Assembly (NCBI GenBank): GCA_002084535.1
Contig: NBLI01000238.1
Coordinates: 1 to 5,316, forward strand
Source of the DNA: Candidatus Zhuqueibacterota bacterium 4572_119
Lineage (GTDB): Bacteria > Zhuqueibacterota > Zhuqueibacteria > Thermofontimicrobiales > Thermofontimicrobiaceae
Length of the DNA: 5,316 bases
Direction of reading: 5' to 3'
Both the position numbers and the translations under genes were made by a program. Positions within the stretch are counted from its first letter, which is position 1, and every line of letters starts with the position of its first letter. The notes beneath the pieces are model-generated. The model was not told where the DNA came from. It did no database searches and saw nothing but the letters and a program-made list of their open reading frames with translations. Shown piece by piece: positions 4,934 to 5,316 of this stretch.

Positions 4934-5316
4934 ATGAAAATTGAAACGGCAAGTATTACAGATATAGGCTTAAATCCAAAATACTCGGTCAATGAAGATA
5001 GTTATCTGATCATGAAAAGAGAGCGCGTCTTTGCTGTCGCCGACGGAGTTGGGGGCGCTTTTGCCGGTGATGTTGCAAGTCGCTCCGCGCTGGAGATAAT
5101 TAATAAAGGAATACACAAATTTTCGAAACAGCACAAAAATAATAAAATAATTTTTATTCAAAAGCTGATAAAGGCTGGAAATAAATTAGTTTACCAGTTA
5201 AGCCAGAAAGAAAACAAGCAAATGGCGTCAACCATTGCCATGATGATGGTGGAAGAGAATTATGCTGTTTTAGGTCATGTCGGAGACAGCAGAATATATG
5301 TCGCCAGAAACGGAAG
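4934..5316 (+). CDS. PP2C-family Ser/Thr protein phosphatase, 3' end cut off
   Basis: Only the first 127 codons are in the window; PP2C enzymes of this class usually have a catalytic domain of about 240 residues. The visible half carries the metal-binding and core motifs: TDIG (9-12), NEDS (20-23), ADGVGGAFAGDVAS (36-49) with the metal-binding Asp37, ASTIA (98-102) for the usual G-T-T segment, and GHVGDSRIY (114-122). The Arg normally four residues before the Glu of NED appears replaced by Tyr17, with Lys16 next to it, and the loop is two residues longer than in PstP. PP2C enzymes are metal-dependent and remove phosphate from Ser/Thr; in the analogous actinobacterial locus PstP reverses PknA/PknB and acts on FHA proteins and wall factors. 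Its place behind the SEDS gene, 2 nt after that stop, suggests the same role. No signal peptide or membrane helix is visible, so this part is cytoplasmic; a C-terminal anchor could lie beyond the edge. Confidence 0.92.
   Translation, partial: MKIETASITDIGLNPKYSVNEDSYLIMKRERVFAVADGVGGAFAGDVASRSALEIINKGIHKFSKQHKNNKIIFIQKLIKAGNKLVYQLSQKENKQMASTIAMMMVEENYAVLGHVGDSRIYVARNG

Noticed and set aside
305..5316. Frameshift or pseudogene in the operon
   Set aside because: All four complete genes have open frames with intact key motifs; the last gene is incomplete only because the window ends.

Overview
The window carries one plus-strand gene cluster of five tightly packed genes: two FHA-domain proteins, a class B penicillin-binding protein (PBP), a SEDS-family RodA/FtsW protein and the start of a PP2C-type Ser/Thr phosphatase. 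Intergenic gaps are 12 nt, 3 nt, a 17-nt overlap and 2 nt, so the genes almost certainly form one operon. The gene set matches the actinobacterial fhaA-fhaB-pstP-rodA-pbpA-pknA-pknB locus, but here the order is FHA-FHA-PBP-SEDS-PP2C. No kinase lies inside the window; one probably follows downstream.

Layout: positions 1-304 are non-coding and AT-rich. They hold two copies (and scraps of a third) of a small hairpin repeat ending in GACATGT, a likely sigma70-type promoter with a perfect TATAAT, an 11-bp perfect inverted repeat just downstream of it, and the ribosome binding site of the first gene. Positions 305-1147 and 1160-1876 encode two proteins that share an FhaA-like N-terminal domain (DUF3662 type) and a C-terminal FHA domain. 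Positions 1880-3409 encode a transpeptidase with intact SxxK, SxN and KTGT motifs. Positions 3393-4931 encode a polytopic SEDS glycosyltransferase. Positions 4934-5316 encode the N-terminal 127 residues of a PP2C phosphatase cut by the window edge.

How it works together (inference from the families): the SEDS protein polymerises glycan strands and its partner PBP crosslinks them. The FHA proteins would read phosphothreonine marks laid down by a kinase and erased by the PP2C enzyme, so septal or lateral wall growth is tied to Ser/Thr phosphorylation.

Organism: the DNA is AT-rich, with codon use unlike the GC-rich actinobacteria in which this locus is best known. The intergenic hairpin repeats resemble ones I associate with the FCB/Calditrichota/Marinimicrobia sphere, so a Gram-negative lineage of that kind is my guess; the window has no taxonomic marker that settles it. 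The most unusual points are an approximately 80-residue hydrophilic insertion in the SEDS protein, an extra N-terminal membrane segment and a shortened pedestal in the PBP, a loss of the FHA histidine in the second FHA protein, and the hairpin repeats upstream.
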